Source: Atlantibacter sp032062175
GTDB taxonomy: Bacteria; Pseudomonadota; Gammaproteobacteria; Enterobacterales; Enterobacteriaceae
Length of the DNA stretch: 64,000 bases
Assembly: GCF_032062175.1 (NCBI RefSeq)
Contig: NZ_DAMBQK010000003.1
Location: forward strand, 186,001-250,000
Reading direction: 5' to 3'
Part shown: positions 1 through 6,252 of the stretch, in pieces
Numbering within the stretch: the first letter of the stretch is position 1
How the letters are laid out: every line of letters begins with the position of its first letter
Translations under genes and position numbers: made by a program
The notes under the pieces: model-generated
The model's input: the letters and a program-made list of their open reading frames with translations, nothing else
Told to the model about the DNA's origin: nothing
The model's database searches: none

Positions 1-180
1 GTTGTATCTTCCCGGGATTTAGATTTTCTTGCCTACAGCTTTGCCCGGATGCGTTTCCATGGTCGACATCTGTGTACTAATGCTATAACCGGTAATATGG
101 ATGAAGACTGCAGGATGTGGTTTCTGAAGCGTTATGACTTTTACTTTGAACAGCTAAATGAAAAGGAGCTGACTGAGTAA
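1..180 (+). CDS. 3' end of an unrecognised phage protein (partial)
   Basis: Frame 1 is open from the window edge to a TAA at 178-180, giving 59 residues with no start codon visible. The sequence is rich in aromatic and charged residues and contains the stretch MWFLKRYDFYF near its end. It runs convergent to the spanin genes. I do not recognise the family. A remote resemblance to small ANR-type regulators of enteric prophages crossed my mind but is not supported by a clear motif. Confidence 0.5.
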   Translation, partial: VVSSRDLDFLAYSFARMRFHGRHLCTNAITGNMDEDCRMWFLKRYDFYFEQLNEKELTE

Positions 181-218
181 CCATAAGCCGGGTGGCAATA
201 GCTGCCCGGCGTACTGTT

Positions 219-458
219 TTAAAGCAACGCGTTATACCAGGCCTGCCAGCGGTACTTGTCGAGTCGCAGCTGGCGCAGGCATTCTGCCGTTTCGATATCC
301 GCCTGCAGGTCTGCGTCGCTGTCTGCACCAGCATTACTTGCCCTGCACGGTTCCTGCATCAAATCCGCTGATGGAGTTGGCAGCGTCGATGGCACGCTGG
401 CGCAGCCGCACAGACTCATTATCAAAATCACACCTGGTACGGTCTGGAGACTGAACAT
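219..458 (-). CDS. Rz1-like outer-membrane spanin lipoprotein
   Basis: 79 residues with a short hydrophobic signal and a lipobox ending SLCGC, so acylation is expected at Cys19. The mature part is short and proline-rich, as in lambda Rz1. The start lies inside the Rz gene in another reading frame and the two genes overlap by about 125 bases, the embedded arrangement typical of two-component spanins. By family knowledge Rz1 pairs with Rz across the periplasm to fuse the inner and outer membranes in the last step of lysis. Confidence 0.85.
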   Translation of the reverse strand: MFSLQTVPGVILIMSLCGCASVPSTLPTPSADLMQEPCRASNAGADSDADLQADIETAECLRQLRLDKYRWQAWYNALL

Positions 459-684
459 ATTTCACCACGTCGCGGGTTATTGTTTTGTAGATAACCTTCC
501 CTTCGGCGGTAGCCGTAGCGGCTTTATTCTCTACCGGCTGGATGGCTCTCTCGGCCTTTTGCTTTTTGTCCGCCGCCAGTGCGTTGATATGGTCGGCGTG
601 GGCATTCCATCCAGAACGCCATGAAATCAGCGCGGTGGCGGAGATTGCGACCACCAGCACCAGAAGTACAAATCGCAGCTTCAT
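334..684 (-). CDS. Rz-like inner-membrane spanin
   Basis: 116 residues: an N-terminal transmembrane helix (about residues 4-21) followed by a charged, helical periplasmic domain. It begins within the last bases of the endolysin gene (4-base ATGA-type overlap), so it is translated with the lysis cassette. The position after the endolysin and the nested Rz1 frame identify it as the i-spanin. Primary sequences of i-spanins vary widely, so the call rests on architecture and context. Confidence 0.85.
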   Translation of the reverse strand: MKLRFVLLVLVVAISATALISWRSGWNAHADHINALAADKKQKAERAIQPVENKAATATAEGKVIYKTITRDVVKYVQSPDRTRCDFDNESVRLRQRAIDAANSISGFDAGTVQGK

Positions 685-1307
685 ACCAGCGCACTCCGCG
701 CCCGGTTGTAACGCTGTCGACGGTCTTCAAGCCCGTTTTGTCCGCCGTTAATGATTTGCGTGACGCGGGCCAGGTCGCCGGAGTAAAGCAAACAACCGCT
801 GGTTGAGTAGAACCATGCCGCCGAACGCGCCGCGTTGCGGTCCTGCTCAAGCAGTTCCGGGCTGGTAACCAGATCGAGTTTTAGCGCGGTACCGCATTTG
901 GTGTAATTTGCCTGCCCGGTGATCTGAATCAGGCCGCGACCGCGATACTTCCAGCCATCACCCGGGGCTTTGTTGCCCAGGCGTTTGCTGTACACAAGAT
1001 TGGCGATGGCGCGCTGCCGTTCCAGTGGCAGCACCTTTTCATACGAGCGACGGCCCAGCGCGTTTGCCTGGTCCTGTGTGAGCCGCCCGGCGCGGACGAA
1101 ATTCGCCAGGCCTGCCACGCTGTAATTCATGCTTTCCACCAGCCGGGAAAAACTCACGGACTCATGCCCCGTCTGGGCGATAAACATCGCCTGGTCTGCT
1201 GGCGCGGTGATGCCGAATTCTTTCATGGCCGCATCGATGTGCGGAAACCAGCGCGCAGATAATCCGGCGCTTATACCAGCCGCCAGCTGAAATTGTGATT
1301 GCTTCAT
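681..1307 (-). CDS. Phage endolysin, glycoside hydrolase family 19
   Basis: 208 residues resembling chitinase-class (GH19) lysins that cut the glycan backbone of peptidoglycan. The segment FIAQTGHESVSF (about residues 43-54) carries the catalytic Glu expected in this family, and the substrate-cleft segment YRGRGLIQITGQANY (about 122-136) is typical. There is no signal peptide, so export should depend on the holin. The ATG overlaps the TGA of the preceding holin gene. It belongs to the late lysis operon driven from pR'. Confidence 0.93.
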   Translation of the reverse strand: MKQSQFQLAAGISAGLSARWFPHIDAAMKEFGITAPADQAMFIAQTGHESVSFSRLVESMNYSVAGLANFVRAGRLTQDQANALGRRSYEKVLPLERQRAIANLVYSKRLGNKAPGDGWKYRGRGLIQITGQANYTKCGTALKLDLVTSPELLEQDRNAARSAAWFYSTSGCLLYSGDLARVTQIINGGQNGLEDRRQRYNRARSALV

Positions 1308-1588
1308 TCAGACCTCAGGACATAGAAGAGCCGCGCCACATTACCCCGTGCCCTGAACACGGCGGCGCAGATAATCAGGTTGATTGTCACGGTTGCCCAG
1401 TGGGTATGCAGGTAGGAGTCAAACAGGTACCGGAACGGCACCGACGCATACGCCAGAATTATCAGGTAGGCCAGCCATGACGCCCATGGATTGTGTTTCC
1501 CGCCAGGCTTACGGAACATCATCAGGCGCAGAACAATGGCGGCACAGGCCACCACGTTTGTCAGCACCAGCGGATCGTTAATTACCAT
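1304..1588 (-). CDS. Small phage holin, 3-TM type
   Basis: 94 residues with three hydrophobic segments (about 7-23, 36-56, 64-80) and a basic C-terminus. This matches the putative 3TM phage holin family found beside GH19 lysins in enteric prophages. It overlaps the upstream holin gene by 11 bases and the endolysin start by 4. Two holin-type proteins in one cassette suggest a holin and antiholin (or pinholin) pair, but which plays which role cannot be read from sequence. Confidence 0.8.
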   Translation of the reverse strand: MVINDPLVLTNVVACAAIVLRLMMFRKPGGKHNPWASWLAYLIILAYASVPFRYLFDSYLHTHWATVTINLIICAAVFRARGNVARLFYVLRSE

Positions 1589-1955
1589 TAGCTCCCCCTC
1601 TCCAGCGTGCCAGCAGCTTTAGCGGGTCCTGTTCACTGAAAAATGTCAGTGTCTTGATTGCCACGGCAGACAGCATTACCGCGCCGAGCGCGTCCAGCGG
1701 TTTATCGGCATAGCCGGTTATGCTCGCCAGCCACGAACCCACCAGCCCGGAGCCATACACGCCAGCAAAATACGACACAACGAAATACGCAGAACGGCGG
1801 AAAATCGTCAGGTCGGCAGCGGTGGCCACGTAGAACACGGCCCCGGCAAACGCGCCGAACACAACGCCGTAATCAGTGCCGGTAAGCAGTCCATAAATGC
1901 TGGCGCCGGTCAGCGCGCTACCTGCGGCTGCGGTACCGGAAAAAGGTTCGGACAT
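1578..1955 (-). CDS. Phage holin (putative holin family 8 type)
   Basis: 125 residues with three to four hydrophobic segments and the region GTDYGVVFGAFAGAVFYV (about residues 26-43), followed by a basic tail ending in RWRGG. The pattern fits a well-populated putative holin family of enteric prophages. It is the first gene of the lysis cassette after the isolated gene at 2055-2777 and lies downstream of a hairpin at 2003-2028 that Q-modified polymerase would have to read through. Confidence 0.82.
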   Translation of the reverse strand: MSEPFSGTAAAGSALTGASIYGLLTGTDYGVVFGAFAGAVFYVATAADLTIFRRSAYFVVSYFAGVYGSGLVGSWLASITGYADKPLDALGAVMLSAVAIKTLTFFSEQDPLKLLARWRGGANGN

Positions 1956-2002
1956 TACGCCCCCTCGTTAGTGGTGAGTCCTCTCAGGAATGAGGGGAAA
2001 TA

Positions 2003-2028
2003 AAAAGGCCCGTCGGAGTGGGCCTTTT
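2003..2028. terminator. Bidirectional terminator between isolated gene and holin
   Basis: AAAAGGCCC (2003-2011) pairs with GGGCCTTTT (2020-2028) around an 8-base loop, with A and T runs on the two sides, so it can stop transcription from either direction. It follows the stop codon of the gene at 2055-2777 and precedes the lysis cassette. Confidence 0.75.
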
Positions 2029-2054
2029 GTTCATCTATTTAAGTTTTATAAATT

Positions 2055-2777
2055 TTACTTTTCAGCTTTTCGAAACTGCGTTGATTTTGATAAGTGTTCA
2101 AGAGCCTCATTAAACGAGGTTTTATTTTCAGAAAAAGCCAAATTAAAAAAAGTTGTTCCGGAGCTAGTGGCATAAGGTATGTCTGGCTGGAGTTTATTTT
2201 CTCTTTCAACTAAATCACACCAAACAACCTCTTGAACAGCATCTGAAAAATTTAATCGAAGCATATCTGTGATTTGTAAAATAATCGCATGGATTTTTGA
2301 GCAAAACTCAAAAGCCTCTTCACATGTAGGAATCCAACCTTTATGAATTACTTTATTTCGGAACTTTGCAAGATCATTGTCATGTTTAAACATCTCTCCA
2401 GTCTCTGTGAGATAAAGCGTCAAAAATGCTCCCAGCTGTCTTTCTGACTGATTCGACATTTGTTTAAACAATAGGTTAAATGCCTCAGCAGCCATCCCAC
2501 GGTTAATCATAAATACACGTATAGCAAATTCGTAACAGCGTTCCAGAGCCGAGTAAAATGTTGCACATGCTTCTAAGGAGAAATCATTAAGTAGCGCTAT
2601 CGCACCTGACTCCATTAGCACTTCAAACTTTTGACTTTGTAAAAGTAATTGAGTGGTATGTCCACGCGAACATTTAACGTAACCAATACGATCTTCGAAA
2701 TAAGGTATAGTGAAAAAATCCAAATCGGGAGACCCAGATTCCATAATACATTGCAAACAACAACCGTGAATTTTCAT
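2055..2777 (-). CDS. Unknown accessory (moron-like) protein with N-terminal cysteines
   Basis: 240 residues if translation starts at the ATG at 2777, which has a GGGGTAAG ribosome site; an in-frame upstream start would add 21 residues but lacks one. The N-terminus has CCLQC and a later CSRGH, suggesting a small metal-binding zinc-ribbon segment, followed by a long helical domain without membrane segments. The gene is clearly richer in A+T than neighbouring phage genes. It stands alone between tR' (2839-2863) and another terminator (2003-2028), in the late region between Q and the lysis genes, where accessory genes often reside. Function unknown; phage exclusion or host conversion are possibilities only from position. 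Confidence 0.7.
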   Translation of the reverse strand: MKIHGCCLQCIMESGSPDLDFFTIPYFEDRIGYVKCSRGHTTQLLLQSQKFEVLMESGAIALLNDFSLEACATFYSALERCYEFAIRVFMINRGMAAEAFNLLFKQMSNQSERQLGAFLTLYLTETGEMFKHDNDLAKFRNKVIHKGWIPTCEEAFEFCSKIHAIILQITDMLRLNFSDAVQEVVWCDLVERENKLQPDIPYATSSGTTFFNLAFSENKTSFNEALEHLSKSTQFRKAEK

Positions 2778-2838
2778 ACTTACCCCAAATGTTAAATTTT
2801 GTATATAAAGGTACATATGCTGACGGTATGCTGTAAAC

Positions 2839-2863
2839 AAAAAAACCCCGCCGTAGCGAGGTT
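2839..2863 (-). terminator. tR'-like terminator of the late operon
   Basis: On the - strand the hairpin GCGAGGTT / AACCCCGC type stem (2856-2863 with 2844-2851, one mismatch, CGTA loop between) is followed by a run of at least seven T. It lies about 65 bases downstream of the predicted pR' start, the arrangement in lambda and phage 82, where Q acts near the promoter to suppress this terminator. Confidence 0.7.
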
Positions 2864-2909
2864 CTTAATCTTGTAAACGTCATGGGCGTAATATCCCATC
2901 GTTGAAGCG

Positions 2910-2938
2910 AGATTAGCCAAATTCCGCCACGTTTGCAA
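2910..2938 (-). promoter_or_regulatory. Late promoter pR'
   Basis: Read on the - strand there is TTGCAA (2938-2933), a 17-base spacer and TAATCT (2915-2910). It lies immediately downstream of the Q coding region and upstream of a strong terminator and the lysis genes, exactly where lambdoid phages place pR'. Transcription from here would be constitutive but short until Q is made. Confidence 0.7.
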
Positions 2939-2945
2939 CAGCTTC

Positions 2946-3743
2946 TTAATGCGTCACCCTGCTTAATGCTGTCTGAGCCTGTGACTCCTCTATGTGGCAC
3001 TGTTCAACAAGGCGATCGAACAGCAATTTGTAGTTTCGCCGCCAGGTGGTTTCAGTAACACCGAGCGCCTTAAACACCTCGGTATCTTTCAGTCGGGGGA
3101 ATCCGCGCCCTTTGCATCTGGGGCACTGTTTGTAAACCGGCACACCTTGTAATTGCGATTTCTTTTTATCGAGTACTTCTCCGCGCCCACGGCAACGGCA
3201 TTCGTTCTTCACCTTCCCTTTCCCGTTGCAGGGCTGGCAAATCACCCGCACCTGCTCGCGTACTGATTTCCATACTTCCCAGTCGGAGGGAGAAATCCCT
3301 TTTGTGGTACTGACCCACTTCGGCGGTTTGCCGTCAGGCCAGGTAACCTTGTTGGTAAAGACTTCTGCATCAATAAAGCCCGCCCCTGCGCAACTCTGGC
3401 ACGTCACCAGGCTTGCCGCGCTCAGTGAATAATCGCGGAATACGAAACCGGCAAGAATACGCAGGAAATCTTCTCTCGCGGCTACAGTCATTTTCTGAAT
3501 CGACTGGTTACGGCTGGCACGCCGTTCTGCCAGCCGGGTTAAGAACGCAATTATGTTATCCGGTGCCAGCACCCCGGCTTTAGCCAGATACAGCTCGATA
3601 CCGACAGATGCTTTTGAATTCGCCAGACCCAGCGCTGCCATTACATCGGTTATTGATAATGCGTCACCGCTCGTCCCACATGAAACGGTGCCGGGAACCA
3701 TTGATTTCGGCGCAAAGTACTTCGGTAATGACTCCAGATTCAT
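2946..3743 (-). CDS. Late antitermination protein Q
   Basis: 265 residues with DnaJ-type cysteine modules: CQSCAGAG (about 115), CQPCNGKG (about 172), CRCRGRG (about 184) and CPRCKGRG (about 208), followed by a helix-turn-helix-like segment (ALGVTETTWRRNY). This is the Q family of phage 82 and DLP12 (Antiterm family), which binds DNA near pR' and modifies RNA polymerase to read through terminators into the lysis, packaging and structural genes. It is the last gene of the right early operon and is followed by pR' and tR'. Its ATG overlaps the stop of the YlcG-like gene. Confidence 0.92.
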   Translation of the reverse strand: MNLESLPKYFAPKSMVPGTVSCGTSGDALSITDVMAALGLANSKASVGIELYLAKAGVLAPDNIIAFLTRLAERRASRNQSIQKMTVAAREDFLRILAGFVFRDYSLSAASLVTCQSCAGAGFIDAEVFTNKVTWPDGKPPKWVSTTKGISPSDWEVWKSVREQVRVICQPCNGKGKVKNECRCRGRGEVLDKKKSQLQGVPVYKQCPRCKGRGFPRLKDTEVFKALGVTETTWRRNYKLLFDRLVEQCHIEESQAQTALSRVTH

Positions 3744-3880
3744 CCGGCAACCCTCATTGCTGTCTTAATGTAATTTCTTAATATGCGGTAATCCGTTACA
3801 ACCGATCCGCGAAAGCGGTAAATTCGCAGACGTTGCCAGCGGAGGCGGATAACGTCCATTTTGTAGTTTTCTCTGTTCAC
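3740..3880 (-). CDS. ylcG: YlcG-like small phage protein
   Basis: 46 residues from a GTG at 3880, preceded by GAGGGGG at a proper distance; an additional in-frame GTG lies directly upstream. The core LRWQRLRIYRFRGSVVTDYR is very like DLP12 YlcG, which also has 46 residues and lies directly before Q. The protein is highly basic. Function is not known. A longer open frame running to 4018 exists but lacks a ribosome site and would overlap two other genes. Confidence 0.75.
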   Translation of the reverse strand: MNRENYKMDVIRLRWQRLRIYRFRGSVVTDYRILRNYIKTAMRVAG

Positions 3881-3972
3881 CACTTTCCCCCTCTCGTTTC
3901 GAACCAGTCCCGTACGTACACGAGCGCCAACAGGGCGGCCCAGCCAATCTGGTAATAATTTTCGGTAGTCAT
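3877..3972 (-). CDS. 31-residue hydrophobic small protein
   Basis: Starts at an ATG at 3972 that overlaps the TGA of ninG (ATGA) and is preceded by a strong AGGAGG. Its stop at 3877 overlaps the start of the YlcG-like gene. The product has a single hydrophobic stretch WAALLALVYV, enough for one membrane segment. Tight coupling on both sides and the strong ribosome site argue that it is translated. I do not recognise a family. Confidence 0.6.
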   Translation of the reverse strand: MTTENYYQIGWAALLALVYVRDWFETRGGKW

Positions 3973-4568
3973 GCGGCCTCCTGCTGTTTGAGTTGTCTGA
4001 GCTTTGAGCGGTATTCATCGCGGATCCGGATGTAGTCGTCGCGTTTCCATTTCCGTAATTCGTGCGGGCCCATCAGGGCATCAAAGCGGGCCTGTCCGAT
4101 TTTGGCGATTAGCGCCGGACGGTAGGCCGTCAGGTTGCCGGAGAGGTGGTTATTGCATGGGGCACACTGGCGATGGCAATTGTCCTCATTGAAGCGCAGC
4201 TCCGGATTGGCACCGGTCGTACGGTAATGCCCGGCGTGATATTGCCCGTCATGGTAGCGGCCGCAGCTGATGCACGGCATGTGACGATCCCGGTACCGGA
4301 TGAACTCGTTAAAAGCCTGCTGGGCCTGTTTGATGAAATAACTGAGCGGCTTAACTGCCTGTCGCCGTTCCGCCTGGCGTGCCCGCTGCTCTTTCTCCTC
4401 TTCGCGCTGGCGCTTCTTCTCAGCACGCATAGCGTCGGCCTGGTTCTTTGCGGTCTGCACTTTGCCTACAGCGCTGGCGCATTCGAATGAGCAAACGACC
4501 TGCTCGTTCCGTATCGGGTGAAACCACTCCCTGCAGTGGATACATTTTCGACGAGGTTTTTTAGCCAT
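3969..4568 (-). CDS. ninG: NinG (Rap) recombination protein
   Basis: 199 residues from the ATG at 4568; lambda NinG begins at the equivalent MAK. An upstream GTG at 4574 overlaps the previous stop but the GGGG ribosome site fits the ATG. The N-terminus has CIHC...CSFEC, then a highly charged coiled region (about 45-75), then CISCGRYHDGQYHAGHYRTT and CAPCNNH, which form an HNH-like zinc site. The lambda protein is a structure-specific nuclease that acts on recombination intermediates. Confidence 0.92.
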   Translation of the reverse strand: MAKKPRRKCIHCREWFHPIRNEQVVCSFECASAVGKVQTAKNQADAMRAEKKRQREEEKEQRARQAERRQAVKPLSYFIKQAQQAFNEFIRYRDRHMPCISCGRYHDGQYHAGHYRTTGANPELRFNEDNCHRQCAPCNNHLSGNLTAYRPALIAKIGQARFDALMGPHELRKWKRDDYIRIRDEYRSKLRQLKQQEAA

Positions 4569-4570
4569 AT

Positions 4571-5170
4571 TCACCCCGCAAAATTCATCAGCTGCGCGGC
4601 GGCGTTCTCAGCCTCGCGCTGGTCCCTGAATGCCCTGGACAATATCCAGCGCCACAGCACATCTAACGCGGCCCTGTAGAGCTGCTGAAACTCGGTCTCG
4701 TCCATATTTGCGAAGGCGATGCTGCGAGGATGTTTCCGGAGTGTGCCGTCAGGCAACTGGATAGTGTCGAAATGACCTGACTCGATGGTGACCCAGGCAC
4801 GATAGGCATCGAAGGATTTGCACAGGCTGATGCCATTGGTAATGCGGCGGCTGGCCACCTGTTCCAGATATTGCTCAGCGGCATCCATCAGCGCGCTTTC
4901 GTTCCCGCCAAAGGCGGCAAGGTATCTGGCGTAACCGTTAACCAGCCTGCGTTCGTTGGAAGATATCGCGCCGCCGGTTGGCTCCCAGTATTCGAAGCCG
5001 AGATTCAGCAGAGCAAAGAAACGACGGTGAAAGGCCGGGTTACGGACCTGTTTGAACTCAGCTTCAAGTACCGCACCGAGCTTACATTTTGAATGTAGAA
5101 AATCGCTGGTCTCCGGCGTGGCGGGGATCAGGATTCCTGAGGACTGCTTGATGAGTTGTAACTGCGCCAT
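4571..5170 (-). CDS. DUF1367 family phage protein
   Basis: 199 residues, soluble, no signal peptide. The opening MAQLQLIKQSSGILIPATPE and the FKQVRNPAFHRRFFALLN segment (about 40-57) are hallmarks of the DUF1367 family found in nin regions of enteric prophages. It is coupled to ninG. No biochemical role is established to my knowledge; neighbours suggest a link to replication or recombination. Confidence 0.85.
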   Translation of the reverse strand: MAQLQLIKQSSGILIPATPETSDFLHSKCKLGAVLEAEFKQVRNPAFHRRFFALLNLGFEYWEPTGGAISSNERRLVNGYARYLAAFGGNESALMDAAEQYLEQVASRRITNGISLCKSFDAYRAWVTIESGHFDTIQLPDGTLRKHPRSIAFANMDETEFQQLYRAALDVLWRWILSRAFRDQREAENAAAQLMNFAG

Positions 5171-5204
5171 GGTGTTCTCCGTGGCGCATCAGGTCAACGG
5201 GTGT

Positions 5205-5495
5205 TCAGTCCGTTGATATCATAATATCAGAGGGTTGATTGACGTGGTAGCCGAGGCGGCGAAGAAAACGGGTTCCGGACGACAGATTGAAGACCCCTTC
5301 ATCCTCCAGCAACGGGCGGCATGACACAAGCCCATTTCTGGTGTAAACGAGACATCGGCTTTCGAACGGCATAGAACCAATAACCTTGCCATCTGAACGC
5401 CTGATAATGTCATACCAGTCAGGCTCAGATGATTTTGAAACACACTCTTGCACAGCATCCCCCTGTTCAGCCTCAGGATATAGTTCAGTACTCAA
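5205..5495 (-). CDS. Unknown small phage protein downstream of dinI-like gene
   Basis: 96 residues. The only start allowing full length is a TTG at 5495, which begins directly after the TGA of the DinI-like gene, so translation would depend on coupling. The sequence is acidic at the N-terminus, contains a GTRFLRRLGYHV segment near the end and no membrane helix. It shares the LexA-controlled transcript. Family not recognised. A shorter product from an internal ATG is possible. Confidence 0.6.
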   Translation of the reverse strand: MSTELYPEAEQGDAVQECVSKSSEPDWYDIIRRSDGKVIGSMPFESRCLVYTRNGLVSCRPLLEDEGVFNLSSGTRFLRRLGYHVNQPSDIMISTD

Positions 5496-5720
5496 TCAGT
5501 TGAACCACTCGTCAGCACTTTCCCAGGTTTCCTGCAGAATATTAGCCACTTCATCTTTATCGCCACCAATAACGCTAAGCCCGTCATTAGGTGCCCGGCG
5601 CACAGTAAGCTTGCAACCCTCGAAGCGTTTGTTTAATCGTTTTAAGAGTTCGTTTTCCAGCGCCGGGATCGCGCCATCAGGTAGTTTTTTTGTACGTTCG
5701 ATAGTGACTTCAACCTTCAT
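5496..5720 (-). CDS. dinI: DinI-like SOS modulator
   Basis: 74 residues from the ATG at 5720, which has a GAGGGA ribosome site; the longer open frame to 5783 runs through the operator and is not used. The sequence follows E. coli DinI closely: MKVEVTIER at the start, LPDGAIPALENEL, LSVIGG, and the C-terminal ILQETWESADEWF. DinI binds RecA filaments and tunes LexA and UmuD cleavage. In a prophage it may modulate RecA-dependent induction. A LexA box lies 20 bases upstream. Confidence 0.93.
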   Translation of the reverse strand: MKVEVTIERTKKLPDGAIPALENELLKRLNKRFEGCKLTVRRAPNDGLSVIGGDKDEVANILQETWESADEWFN

Positions 5721-5740
5721 GATCATCCCTCTCATAAAAA

Positions 5741-5760
5741 TACTGTATAAATAAACAGTA
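5741..5760 (-). promoter_or_regulatory. LexA (SOS) box
   Basis: TACTGTATAAATAAACAGTA is a near-perfect match to the 20-base LexA consensus (CTG at one end, CAG at the other, 10 bases between them). It sits 20 bases upstream of the DinI-like start codon, so that gene and the one after it should be induced by DNA damage. Confidence 0.92.
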
Positions 5761-6000
5761 CACCCATACGGAAGAATGATCAACTTGATAAGCGCACAAA
5801 TTGCGACACAAGTTTGAAAAGTTAAATGACTGTAACTCGTTGATTAAAAAGCCTGCGAATCACAGGAATTCTAAGGACATATATAATGCTTTAGCATCAA
5901 AGGCCCTTTGGAGGTTCGCTTCTATAATTCATTAATTGCGTATCAAAACAGGTATGCAATTTCTGTCCCTGTCCATATAAATTTTTACGGTGAGGTGATT

Positions 6001-6180
6001 ATGACCCAGCGGCGTGGTGGTTCTGGAAACTTCGCGGAAAATCGGGAAAGAGCATCGGAAGCGGGTCGTAAAGGAGGCCAGGTAAGCGGCGGTAATTTCA
6101 AAAATGACCCGCAACGCGCATCTGAAGCAGGTAAAAAAGGGGGAAGAAACAGCCATCGCAGCGATAGCAAGCCGGAATAA
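6001..6180 (+). CDS. KGG-motif stress protein, YciG/YmdF-like
   Basis: 59 residues starting MTQRRGGSGNFAENRERASE with a GAGGTGATT ribosome site; the longer open frame upstream is not needed. It contains repeated GRKGG/GKKGG motifs and NFKNDPQRASEAGKKGG, nearly identical in plan to E. coli YciG and YmdF, small hydrophilic proteins linked to stationary phase and stress. It runs against the direction of the surrounding right operon, has its own 200-base A+T-rich upstream region and its own terminator, so it is an independent accessory unit. Confidence 0.9.
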   Translation: MTQRRGGSGNFAENRERASEAGRKGGQVSGGNFKNDPQRASEAGKKGGRNSHRSDSKPE

Positions 6181-6197
6181 TTTCAGGTTTGTTTGCA

Positions 6198-6228
6198 CCC
6201 TCCCGATGTTCCTACCCGGGAGGGTTTT
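6198..6228 (+). terminator. Terminator of the KGG stress gene
   Basis: CCCTCCCG (6198-6205) pairs with CGGGAGGG (6217-6224) across an 11-base loop and is followed by TTTT. It ends the + strand transcript of the KGG gene before the convergent methyltransferase gene. Confidence 0.8.
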
Positions 6229-6252
6229 AAAGTCCAGTTGCATCCGATTTAG

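Noticed and set aside
3101..3135. Possible self-targeting: spacer 46 (51724-51755) resembles the Q gene zinc-finger codons
   Set aside because: Similarity comes from the shared CPxCKxRG coding pattern; there are several mismatches and no AAG PAM. It probably targets another phage's Q gene.
3740..4018. 92-codon frame as a single gene
   Set aside because: The upstream part overlaps ninG and a better-supported 31-codon gene; the GTG at 3880 gives a YlcG-sized protein with its own ribosome site.
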